A DNA stretch of 64,000 bases from the NCBI RefSeq assembly GCF_040537815.1, contig NZ_JBEWSZ010000001.1, positions 3,410,001 to 3,474,000 on the forward strand, read 5' to 3'. Made by a program: the position numbers and the translations under genes. This stretch comes from Mesorhizobium shangrilense. Lineage in GTDB: Bacteria; Pseudomonadota; Alphaproteobacteria; Rhizobiales; Rhizobiaceae. Below, piece after piece: positions 1-6,823 of this stretch; the first letter of the stretch is position 1, and every line of letters begins with the position of its first letter. Under the pieces are notes generated by a model. That model was not told where the DNA came from. It saw only the letters and a list, made by a program, of their open reading frames with translations, and did not search any database.

Positions 1-396
1 TCGCCGATGGCGGAGCAGCTGGCGCGCAAGATGTTGCCGGCCGTTACCTTCGTCGCCTCGGCCGGCGTGCGCAGCGGCGAACGCGATCCGTTCGTCGATG
101 CCGTGCTTGCCGAGGAAGGCCTGTCGCTGGGCGAACGCCAGCCGCGAACGCTGGACGATCTCGAGGACGACTATTTCGACCTGATCGTCACCCTGGCGCC
201 GGAGGCGCATCATACCGCGCTGGAACTGACCCGCTCGCTTGCTGTCGAGGTGGAATACTGGCCGACGCCGGACCCGACCGACGTCGGCGGCACGCGCGAG
301 CAGATCATGGCTGCCTATCGCGATGTTCGTGAACGGCTGAGGGCGCGGATAAGTCGACGTTTTTTGCTCGCAGACGCAAAAAACGCGACGGATTAA
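1..396 (+). CDS. Low-molecular-weight phosphatase family protein (5' end outside window)
   Basis: The reading frame is open from base 1 and begins with Ser-Pro-Met-Ala-Glu, which matches the segment just after the catalytic P-loop (CX5R followed by SPMAE) of low-molecular-weight tyrosine phosphatase and arsenate-reductase-like proteins. The nucleophilic Cys and Arg would therefore lie upstream of the window. A conserved Asp-Pro pair near residues 90-92 (PDPTD) fits the general-acid loop of this family. The Met at base 7 is internal and not the start. The gene lies upstream of infA in the same direction, separated by about 200 bases of repeat-containing DNA. The substrate cannot be told from this part. 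Confidence 0.75.
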   Translation, partial: SPMAEQLARKMLPAVTFVASAGVRSGERDPFVDAVLAEEGLSLGERQPRTLDDLEDDYFDLIVTLAPEAHHTALELTRSLAVEVEYWPTPDPTDVGGTREQIMAAYRDVRERLRARISRRFLLADAKNATD

Positions 397-457
397 GCGT
401 GTTCACAAGCGGACGTTTATCATATAGGTTCCGCCGAAATTCCGGCTAGAGTCGGAT

Positions 458-484
458 GATTTCAGGTCTGTTCGACCTGAAATC
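458..484. repeat. Perfect 11-bp inverted repeat hairpin
   Basis: GATTTCAGGTC and GACCTGAAATC flank a five-base loop. The flanks (TAGAG on the left, CTCTA on the right) extend the symmetry imperfectly over roughly 447-498. There is no T-run, so this looks like a mobile extragenic palindrome and not a simple terminator. Confidence 0.6.
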
Positions 485-509
485 TGAATCCGCCTCTAAA
501 CCAAGAAGT

Positions 510-560
510 AGAGCATGATGTCGTCCGAAAACCGCTGCACACTTTTCGGCATCATGCTCT
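510..560. repeat. Extragenic palindromic repeat upstream of infA
   Basis: AGAGCATGATG at the left end is mirrored by CATCATGCTCT at the right end, with further partial pairing (CGAAAA...TTTTCG) inside. I recall short elements of this type, with an AGCATGATG / CATCATGCT border, as common between rhizobial and especially Mesorhizobium genes. It lies between the phosphatase and infA and could be transcribed into the infA leader. Confidence 0.6.
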
Positions 561-595
561 AAGCGCCGGAACCGTCATCCAAGCAAAGGTATCGA

Positions 596-814
596 ATGCC
601 GAAGGAAGAAGTCCTCGAGTTTCCGGGTGTCGTCACGGAATTGTTGCCCAACGCGATGTTCAGGGTGAAACTCGAAAACGAACACGAAATCATCGCCCAT
701 ACGGCTGGCCGCATGCGCAAGAACCGCATCCGCGTGCTGACCGGCGACAAGGTTCTGGTCGAAATGACGCCCTATGACCTGACCAAGGGCCGCATCACCT
801 ATCGCTTCAAGTAA
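596..814 (+). CDS. infA: Translation initiation factor IF-1
   Basis: A 72-residue protein, the usual length for IF-1. It is a single S1/OB-fold domain that binds the ribosomal A site with IF-2 and IF-3 during initiation. The start MPKEE, the central [17 protein letters not shown] region (basic residues contacting 16S rRNA) and the end [12 protein letters not shown] are all family hallmarks. It is followed after 30 bases by maf and yacG on the same strand, an order I know from Rhizobiales genomes. The start ATG is preceded by AAAGGT. Confidence 0.97.
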
Positions 815-844
815 GCACACCCCAAGAGCTCGGCTGGAATCGCG

Positions 845-1471
845 ATGAGCATTTTGCAGAAGCTCGTGCTTGCTTCGGGTTCGCCACGCCGGATCGAACT
901 GCTGCAGCAGGCCGGCCTCGAGCCCGACCGTGTGCTGCCCGCCGATGTCGACGAAACGCCGTTGCGTGCCGAGCATCCGCGCTCACTGGCCAAGCGGCTG
1001 TCGCAGGAAAAGGCCGAGAAGGCCCTGGCCTCGCTCAAGACGGAAGCCGATTATGCGCCCGGCTTCGTGCTGGCCGCCGATACGGTGGTTGCCGTCGGGC
1101 GGCGCATCCTGCCCAAGGCCGAAACGATCGACGATGCCGCCAATTGCCTCGGACTGCTCTCGGGCCGTTCGCACCGGGTCTATTCGGGCGTCTGCCTGAT
1201 CACGCCGGGCGGCAAGGTCCGCCTGCGGCTGGTCGAGACGCGCGTGCGGTTCAAGCGGCTGCCGCGCGAGGAGATGGACGCCTATGTGGCCTCGGGCGAA
1301 TGGCGCGGCAAGGCCGGCGGCTATGCCGTGCAGGGCCTCGCGGGCTCCTTCGTCGTCAAGCTTGTCGGCTCCTACACCAATGTCGTCGGCCTGCCGCTCT
1401 ACGAGACCGTGGCGCTGCTGGCCGGCGAAGGTTTCAAGGTGCACACCAGCTGGACGTCCGCGCGGTCATGA
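845..1471 (+). CDS. maf: Maf-like nucleoside triphosphate pyrophosphatase
   Basis: A 208-residue cytosolic protein of the Maf/HAM1-like fold. It begins with the family signature [14 protein letters not shown] (residues 7-20) and carries an ADVDE segment near 33-37 and an AADTVV motif near 78-83, where acidic residues bind metal. The later [10 protein letters not shown] block is also typical. Maf proteins hydrolyse non-canonical or surplus dNTPs/NTPs to the monophosphate and pyrophosphate. The stop overlaps the yacG start (ATGA), so the two are translationally coupled. Which nucleotide it prefers cannot be read from the sequence. Confidence 0.93.
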   Translation: MSILQKLVLASGSPRRIELLQQAGLEPDRVLPADVDETPLRAEHPRSLAKRLSQEKAEKALASLKTEADYAPGFVLAADTVVAVGRRILPKAETIDDAANCLGLLSGRSHRVYSGVCLITPGGKVRLRLVETRVRFKRLPREEMDAYVASGEWRGKAGGYAVQGLAGSFVVKLVGSYTNVVGLPLYETVALLAGEGFKVHTSWTSARS

Positions 1472-1665
1472 GCTCGGACGATAACGTCACGCCGCTCCGT
1501 CCCCGGCGCCCCTGCCCCGAATGCGGCAAGCAATCGGCGCGCGAGACCTATCCGTTCTGCTCGACGCGCTGCAAGGACGTCGATCTTAACCGCTGGCTCA
1601 AGGGCGCCTATGTTATAAAAGCCCGCGACGACGAGGAAGAAACGGACCCCGACGAGCCGAAATGA
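1468..1665 (+). CDS. yacG: DNA gyrase inhibitor YacG (zinc-binding)
   Basis: A 65-residue protein with the CX2C...CX3C zinc site (Cys16, Cys19, Cys31, Cys35) and the family sequence CPECGK...[17 protein letters not shown]. The acidic tail ([11 protein letters not shown]) is also typical. YacG binds GyrB and inhibits gyrase in E. coli. I chose the ATG at 1468, inside the last codons of maf, because it starts the family-length protein; the frame stays open further upstream but that part only shadows maf. Confidence 0.93.
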   Translation: MSSDDNVTPLRPRRPCPECGKQSARETYPFCSTRCKDVDLNRWLKGAYVIKARDDEEETDPDEPK

Positions 1666-1760
1666 GGCCGATCTATAGGGCTGTCACCCCCCATGATCGC
1701 TGGTGGTTTATGGGTTGGCAGGACCGGCTTTCTTTTCCTTCGGAAATCAACGCTTAGGCG

Positions 1761-1789
1761 CTGGACAGGCCGGATTCCCGTGCTATAAC
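1761..1789 (+). promoter_or_regulatory. Candidate sigma-70 promoter of tRNA-Phe
   Basis: CTGGAC at 1761-1766 and TATAAC at 1784-1789 are separated by 17 bases. This is a good match to alphaproteobacterial housekeeping promoters and lies about 70 bases upstream of the tRNA. Assigned by inspection only. Confidence 0.5.
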
Positions 1790-1861
1790 CCACCCGCTTT
1801 CAAGGGGTGCCCACGGCGCTTCCATGAAATCCGGCGAATGAGAATTCTTTAGCCGGAACAG

Positions 1862-1937
<76 letters not shown>

Positions 1938-2118
1938 TCCCCTTTTCTCCCGACATTCCCTCTCGCCGAAGCCTCTACGCTTCTGTGTCTGCAAATCTAT
2001 GAAATCGCTTATTTTTTTATAGGGAATGTCGTGGCTAGCCGCATTTCACGAAGATTTGGGCGCACTTGGTCCAACGGGATGGTATTTCCGATGGTATTGG
2101 GCATCCTGTTGGTATCAA

Positions 2119-2430
2119 GAAGCCGGTGTTTCTGATTTCCAGGATCGGCCCGGCAACAGACGAACCCTCGGCACGGAGCAGATGGACCTTGCCGTCCCTC
2201 TCGACAACGGAAAGTAGCGTTACCGGCCCGCGCTTGATAGACATTTCGACGCTCATGCCGGAACCGACCTTGCCATGATAGACTTGGAAAGGGCGCACCT
2301 TCGTGCGCCCTTTGGCGATCTTCGCGTGACCCGGGCCATCGTGGCCAGTGAGGACCACATCCGCCGCAAAGTCTATTGCGTAGTATTCGGTAAGGGAGCC
2401 ACCGACCCCGAAACTGTCCATGATCTTCAT
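2119..2430 (-). pseudogene. Remnant of an L-fucose/L-arabinose isomerase family protein
   Basis: About 104 codons on the minus strand resemble a C-terminal segment of the sugar isomerase family: EYYAIDFAADVVLTGHDGPGH, then VRPFQVYHGKVG and GPVTLLSVVERDGK. The invariant-looking HDGPGH block is intact, but everything N-terminal is missing and similarity stops after GPILEIRNTG. The frame runs on at both ends without recognisable sequence. No functional isomerase can be made. The remnant faces away from the transporter remnant at 2491-2909; both lost their 5' halves at the same junction. Confidence 0.6.
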
Positions 2431-2490
2431 AGCCTGAGCGTTACTCGCCGGCGACCGGCACGCCTGCCGCACACTGGAGAAAGACTGTCG

Positions 2491-2909
2491 ACCGATACGC
2501 CGGAAGGCCAGAAGGCCGTGGCGGATCTGAAGGAAGCGCTGAAGGGCATGACGCTCGGCGCATCCCTGTCCACCAGCCAGTTGCAGTTCGTCGAGGAGAA
2601 CTTTGCCGGCGCCGTAGAAGTCCGTACCTACAAATCGGCCAAACAAAGCGATCTCGAAGGCGGCCGCATCGATGGCCAGTTCGACAATGTCGTGTTCGTC
2701 AATGATCGCGCCAAGGCAAGCAATGGCGCGTTGAAGGCGAGCGGCCCTCTGCTCACGGGCGGCATCATGGCCACCAATGCCTGCTCGGCATCCGCAAGCA
2801 GGAGCCTGAGCTCAAGGCAATACTCGATAAGGCAGTCGAGGAAACGCGCGCAGACGGCACGTTGGCCAAAATCTCCGAAAAGTGGTTCTCGATGGATCTG
2901 AACCCGTAG
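2491..2909 (+). pseudogene. Remnant of a polar amino acid ABC transporter binding protein (truncated, frameshifted)
   Basis: The first 100 or so codons read like lobe 2 of a lysine/arginine/ornithine-type periplasmic binding protein (LKGMTLGASLSTSQLQFVE, then EGGRIDGQFDNVVF). Near 2786 the match moves to the next frame, which continues LGIRKQEPELKAILDKAVEE and ends in SEKWFSMDLNP with a stop at 2907-2909, the usual family C-terminus. The signal peptide and lobe 1 are missing. This is a pseudogene with both a 5' deletion and a frameshift. Confidence 0.65.
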
Positions 2910-3306
2910 AAGTGACGTGGGGGATGGTGGTGCACGTGTTTACGTTGAACCACCTGCCTTGATAACCGGCGTGGGGCGGCGGCCTTTCCACGGCTGTCGC
3001 CCATCGCTGCCGGGCCGTCAACTGTCGGGCAGTGTTCTTGCCAGCCCTTCAGCAAAGCCCAAAGGTGATTGTCAAACGACGTTGACTGCCTCAAGGTTCG
3101 CGGCGGAAACAGTCGCGGGAGTTTCACGACCGCAGCGCAGATGCCATTCATATGGCGAGCACGCCGGAGAGACCCGCAGCGGACCCGCCGTGCTCGCGGC
3201 CGCATCGCGTTTGAATCGTCACCGAAACTGCTGGTCCCCATCAAGGCCTCAATGCTTCAAGATTTGGAAAGAAGGCGTCCACAAATCTAGGAGCTATTCA
3301 CCTCTT
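2910..3306. other. Non-coding gap with one hairpin
   Basis: No convincing gene is seen in about 400 bases. A 9-bp perfect inverted repeat (GCGAGCACG at 3155-3163, CGTGCTCGC at 3189-3197) with partial pairing inside is the only structure I noticed. Short open frames here lack family resemblance. It could serve as the 3' boundary of the minus-strand operon that ends at 3307. Confidence 0.4.
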
Positions 3307-4182
3307 TTAGTTGCCAGAGTTGCAACCGTTCCTCAAACTCAAAGCAAACTCCTCAGCAAGTTGCAGTATATTGGAGTCTATCCCGGTAGCATAGCCTCTT
3401 TGCATCAGATGGGAGATGATAACTCCGGTGCCAATGTTGCCTGCAGCACCTGGAGCATAAGGACAGCCCCCTAGACCGCCCGCGGAACTATCGAACGTAG
3501 CGATGCCCCAATCCAACGCGACGTCCACATTCGCACGAGCTCGCCCGGAAGTGTCATGGAAGTGGCAGGCCACCATCGGTGCTGGAACCCGGTCGAGTAC
3601 GCGTTCCAGCATGAGACTTACGCGCTCCGGCAATCCCCGGCCGATCGTCTCCGCTACCGAGATCTCATGGCAACCCAGGTCCATCAGTTGCGAAGAAACA
3701 ATTGCGACTGCGTCGGGCGCGATTTCGCCCTCGTAAGGACAATCGACGGCACAAGACACGTAGCCGCGAACTGGAATGCCATGCGACCTCGCGAGGCTGA
3801 TCACCGGCACGAACCGTTCCAGGCTTTCGGCTATGGTGCAGTTGATGTTTCTGGACGCGAAGGTCTCCGAGGCGCTGGTAAAGACGGCCAACTCGTCGGC
3901 GCCCGCGGCAATCGCGGCTATGGCACCCTTGTCGTTGGGCACCAGCACGGAGCGTATCAAGCCTTCTCGCGCCGGCGTCCGCCGCATCACCGCGTCATGA
4001 TCGGCCATCTGGGGCACCCATCTTGGCGAGACGAACGCGGTGACCTCGATACGAGAGAGACCCGCATCTGCCAGCAGACGGATGAGCTTAAGCTTATCCT
4101 CGGTCGAGACGATGTTTTTCTCATTTTGCAGGCCGTCACGAGGACCCACTTCGACAATCGTGACCTTGCGATCGCCGCTCAT
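3307..4182 (-). CDS. mvaB: Hydroxymethylglutaryl-CoA lyase
   Basis: A 291-residue TIM-barrel enzyme of the HMGL-like family; it cleaves (S)-HMG-CoA to acetyl-CoA and acetoacetate. Visible hallmarks are EVGPRDGLQNE (Arg15-Asp16), IEVTAFVSPRWVPQMAD (Glu46), CHFHDT (His207, His209, metal ligands), and GLGGCPYAPGAAGN (catalytic-loop Cys240 and Asn249). The motif usually read as GDTIG has Glu178 in place of Asp, a conservative change at a position important in the human enzyme. It is the last gene of the operon; its ATG overlaps the ATPase stop by one base. The symbol follows the Pseudomonas mevalonii mvaAB pair. Confidence 0.88.
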   Translation of the reverse strand: MSGDRKVTIVEVGPRDGLQNEKNIVSTEDKLKLIRLLADAGLSRIEVTAFVSPRWVPQMADHDAVMRRTPAREGLIRSVLVPNDKGAIAAIAAGADELAVFTSASETFASRNINCTIAESLERFVPVISLARSHGIPVRGYVSCAVDCPYEGEIAPDAVAIVSSQLMDLGCHEISVAETIGRGLPERVSLMLERVLDRVPAPMVACHFHDTSGRARANVDVALDWGIATFDSSAGGLGGCPYAPGAAGNIGTGVIISHLMQRGYATGIDSNILQLAEEFALSLRNGCNSGN

Positions 4183-5684
4183 TAATGGACGGCCGCGTAC
4201 ATGATCGTTTCTTCCGTGGCAATCCGGCGGTCCATTTCCTCGACGATCTTGCCCTGGCGGGCAATGAGGATGCGGTCGGAAAGGCTGAGTATCTCCGGCA
4301 GGTAGGACGAGATCACCGCGACCGCGATCCCCTGGTCGGCAAGCTGGTTTATGAAGGTATGGATTTCGGCGATAGCGCCGACATCGACGCCGCGCGTCGG
4401 CTCATCGAAGACCACAAGTCTTGGCTTCTGGACGAGCGCCTTGGCGATCACGACCTTCTGCTGATTGCCGCCGGACAGTTCGATGACTTTCGCGTCCGGG
4501 TCGATGGCCCGCACATTGAGGCGTTTGCGCCACTCCTCGGCGACGGACCGTGCCTGCTTCATCGATACGATGTTGAAACCGCCAAAGGATTGTCCGCCGA
4601 GCTGGCCTATATAGATGTTCTCGGCAATGCTCATCGTCTCGAAGAAGCCTTCTGCCTTTCGCTCTTCGGTCACATAGACAACGCCGTCACGCACGGCCGG
4701 CGCGGGCACCAGATAGCGCCTGGATTGGCCATCGATCTTGACCTCTCCCCCATGAAAGAAATCGCGTTTCAGTACCCCGCACACCACTTTCAGCGTTTCG
4801 GTCCGGCCGGAGCCGACCAAACCGAAAATCCCGGTCACCTGCCCCGCATACAGCGAAAACGATGTGTTACGCACCATGTTGCCCATCGAGAGATTCTCCA
4901 CCGAGAGCACTTTTGTGCCACGCGGCCTCGGGGCGCGCATGCGCGAGGCATTACTGTAGATCTCATCTGTCATTGTTCGACCGACCATCGCCTGGATGAT
5001 CATCTGACGATCGAACGCGGCGGCCTTGTCCGAGGCCACCAGCCTGCCATCTCTCAGGATTGTAATCCGATCCGCAACCATGAGCGCCTCTTCAAGCGCA
5101 TGCGAAATGAATATGATGGAGACACCCTCGTCCTTCAGCTTCCTGATCAGCTTGAAGAAGTAGCTCTTTTCCTCCGGCGTGAGGGTCGCCGTCGGCTCGT
5201 CGAAGATGATTACCTTTGCCTTGTGGTGCACTGCTCGCGCGATCTCGACCATCTGCTTCTGTGCAGCGCCTAAAGAGCCCACGATGGCTGAAGGATCGAC
5301 ATGGAAGTTCAGGGACTGGAGGAATTGCTGGGCGGAAATGTAAATGCCACGAAGCCGGTTCAGAGGTTTCTCTTTTCCGAGATAAATATTCTGGGCGACG
5401 GACATCGACGGAACCAGGCTGTTTTCCTGGTAGACCATGGCTATCCCTTTCGCGAGCCCCTCAGCCGGCGTTGCGAGCTTCTCCTCACGGCCATTGATGA
5501 ACATCTTGCCGCTGCTGAGCGGATAGACGCCGGCAATGATCTTCGTCAGTGTCGACTTTCCGGCGCCATTCTCGCCGAGCAGCGCGTGAATCTCACCGGG
5601 CAGCAGCTGAAAGTCGACGTCCGAGAAAGCGGGATTGCCGCGAAAATCCTTTGTAGCGGCCTTGAGCTCGACAATCGGTGTCAT
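4182..5684 (-). CDS. Sugar-type (RbsA-like) ABC transporter ATP-binding protein
   Basis: A 500-residue tandem ATPase. The first domain has Walker A GENGAGKST (37-45) and Walker B VIIFDEPTATL (158-168), with a degenerate signature LGAAQKQ. The second has GSGRTE where Walker A would be (no Lys, normal for RbsA-type proteins), then LSGGNQQK and VVFDEPTRGVDVG. The ATG at 5684 overlaps the stop of the preceding propeller gene (ATGA); the open frame further upstream is a shadow of that gene. With two permeases and a binding protein in the same operon it completes a CUT2-type importer. Confidence 0.93.
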   Translation of the reverse strand: MTPIVELKAATKDFRGNPAFSDVDFQLLPGEIHALLGENGAGKSTLTKIIAGVYPLSSGKMFINGREEKLATPAEGLAKGIAMVYQENSLVPSMSVAQNIYLGKEKPLNRLRGIYISAQQFLQSLNFHVDPSAIVGSLGAAQKQMVEIARAVHHKAKVIIFDEPTATLTPEEKSYFFKLIRKLKDEGVSIIFISHALEEALMVADRITILRDGRLVASDKAAAFDRQMIIQAMVGRTMTDEIYSNASRMRAPRPRGTKVLSVENLSMGNMVRNTSFSLYAGQVTGIFGLVGSGRTETLKVVCGVLKRDFFHGGEVKIDGQSRRYLVPAPAVRDGVVYVTEERKAEGFFETMSIAENIYIGQLGGQSFGGFNIVSMKQARSVAEEWRKRLNVRAIDPDAKVIELSGGNQQKVVIAKALVQKPRLVVFDEPTRGVDVGAIAEIHTFINQLADQGIAVAVISSYLPEILSLSDRILIARQGKIVEEMDRRIATEETIMYAAVH

Positions 5685-6823
5685 GCTGCGGACCCCACAA
5701 GAACCGAGAGGTCGTCCGGCTCGGTCGGCGCGAGATGACCGAGCGCAAGGACTTCGCCTCGGCCTTTGGAGGCGATGAGCAGCCTGTCGCGGATTTCGAC
5801 ACAGGATGTGACGCCATGCCGGTGGCCATCGGCTCTGCTGTGGGCGCTCCAAATGGGCTGAAGGCCGTCATCGACGCGAAGCAGGAGGCCATAGGAGCGT
5901 GTCGGCGCCCAGGGTTTGTGGATGCCCAGCCGTATGACGCTGCCTGCTTGCAGCGGTTCCTTGAAGCTGCGTCCGCTGGAAAGCGTAGGCGCGATCCAAT
6001 ATTCCGGCGCGATGGTTTCCATCATTTCGCGCCTGTAACGGTTTTCGCGCAGCACAAATTCCTGCAGCTGGGAGCGGACCGCAAACATCGTCAGCCAGTA
6101 TCCATTCTGGCTGGCTGGCTGAATCCGTCCGGGGTACGCGGGCAAATCCGCAAGCACGGTTTTGAAGCCGCCACCGCCGACGTCCAGCGCCAAAAGCCGA
6201 TGTTTCCACGCTTCAGAGATGATCAGCTTGCCGTCCCTCGCAACGCCAACGCCCGAGGGAAATCCCAGTCCTCCCTTGATGAGGCTCGCAGTTCCAGTTC
6301 CCAGATCAATTTTCACGACGCTTCCGCTGCGGCCAAGATTCAGGAGATCGCGGCTCCACTCGGGGGCCGAATGGGCGCTCGAACCATTGCAAACGACCAG
6401 CGTGTCTTCATCCAGGAAAACAGCGGCCGTTGGACAGTTGAGCTGCTGGCCGGACAGGTTCGCGGCAAGTCGCTTGCCGTCATGGCGGCCACCGACGATC
6501 GCGATACCAAGCTTGTCCAATCCCAGGGCAAGAGCCCCCTGCGGGGATGCGGACAAGAAGGTGATCTCGGCATCGTAAGTGCCTCGGACAGAGGTGCTTG
6601 CGTTGTCGTGAAGTTCAACCAGCCGATTGCCCGACGTGAGTAGTACTTGCCCACTCGCAGTCGTCAGATTGTCCGCCGCCTCTACTGTCGAGACGCTGTC
6701 GATACGCTCCAGGTAGTTGTTGGGCTTGAGTGCGCCGTCCATGACCGGAACCGTGATGGAATGATCGCCGCGCCCACCCATGAATTTGTCAAAGATACTG
6801 CCGATGCGGCCAGACATGCTCAT
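5681..6823 (-). CDS. SMP-30 / strictosidine-synthase-like beta-propeller protein
   Basis: A 380-residue protein without a signal peptide. The middle and C-terminal half resemble the six-bladed propellers of SMP-30/gluconolactonase and strictosidine synthase-like enzymes: a GLGFPSGVGVARDGKLIISE blade, then LLALDVGGGG and LPAYPGRI. Family members are mostly Ca-dependent lactonases or esterases. It is sandwiched with 4-bp overlaps between the permease-propeller fusion and the ATPase, so it is made together with the transporter. I infer a lactonase, perhaps for mevalonolactone, but the metal-site residues are too divergent to assign by eye. Confidence 0.7.
   Translation of the reverse strand: MSMSGRIGSIFDKFMGGRGDHSITVPVMDGALKPNNYLERIDSVSTVEAADNLTTASGQVLLTSGNRLVELHDNASTSVRGTYDAEITFLSASPQGALALGLDKLGIAIVGGRHDGKRLAANLSGQQLNCPTAAVFLDEDTLVVCNGSSAHSAPEWSRDLLNLGRSGSVVKIDLGTGTASLIKGGLGFPSGVGVARDGKLIISEAWKHRLLALDVGGGGFKTVLADLPAYPGRIQPASQNGYWLTMFAVRSQLQEFVLRENRYRREMMETIAPEYWIAPTLSSGRSFKEPLQAGSVIRLGIHKPWAPTRSYGLLLRVDDGLQPIWSAHSRADGHRHGVTSCVEIRDRLLIASKGRGEVLALGHLAPTEPDDLSVLVGSAA

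Noticed and set aside
2288..2313. Perfect hairpin AAAGGGCGCA / TGCGCCCTTT, terminator-like
   Set aside because: It lies inside the codons of the isomerase remnant (KGRTKVRPF), where the pairing follows from the protein sequence; there is no T-run on a sensible strand.
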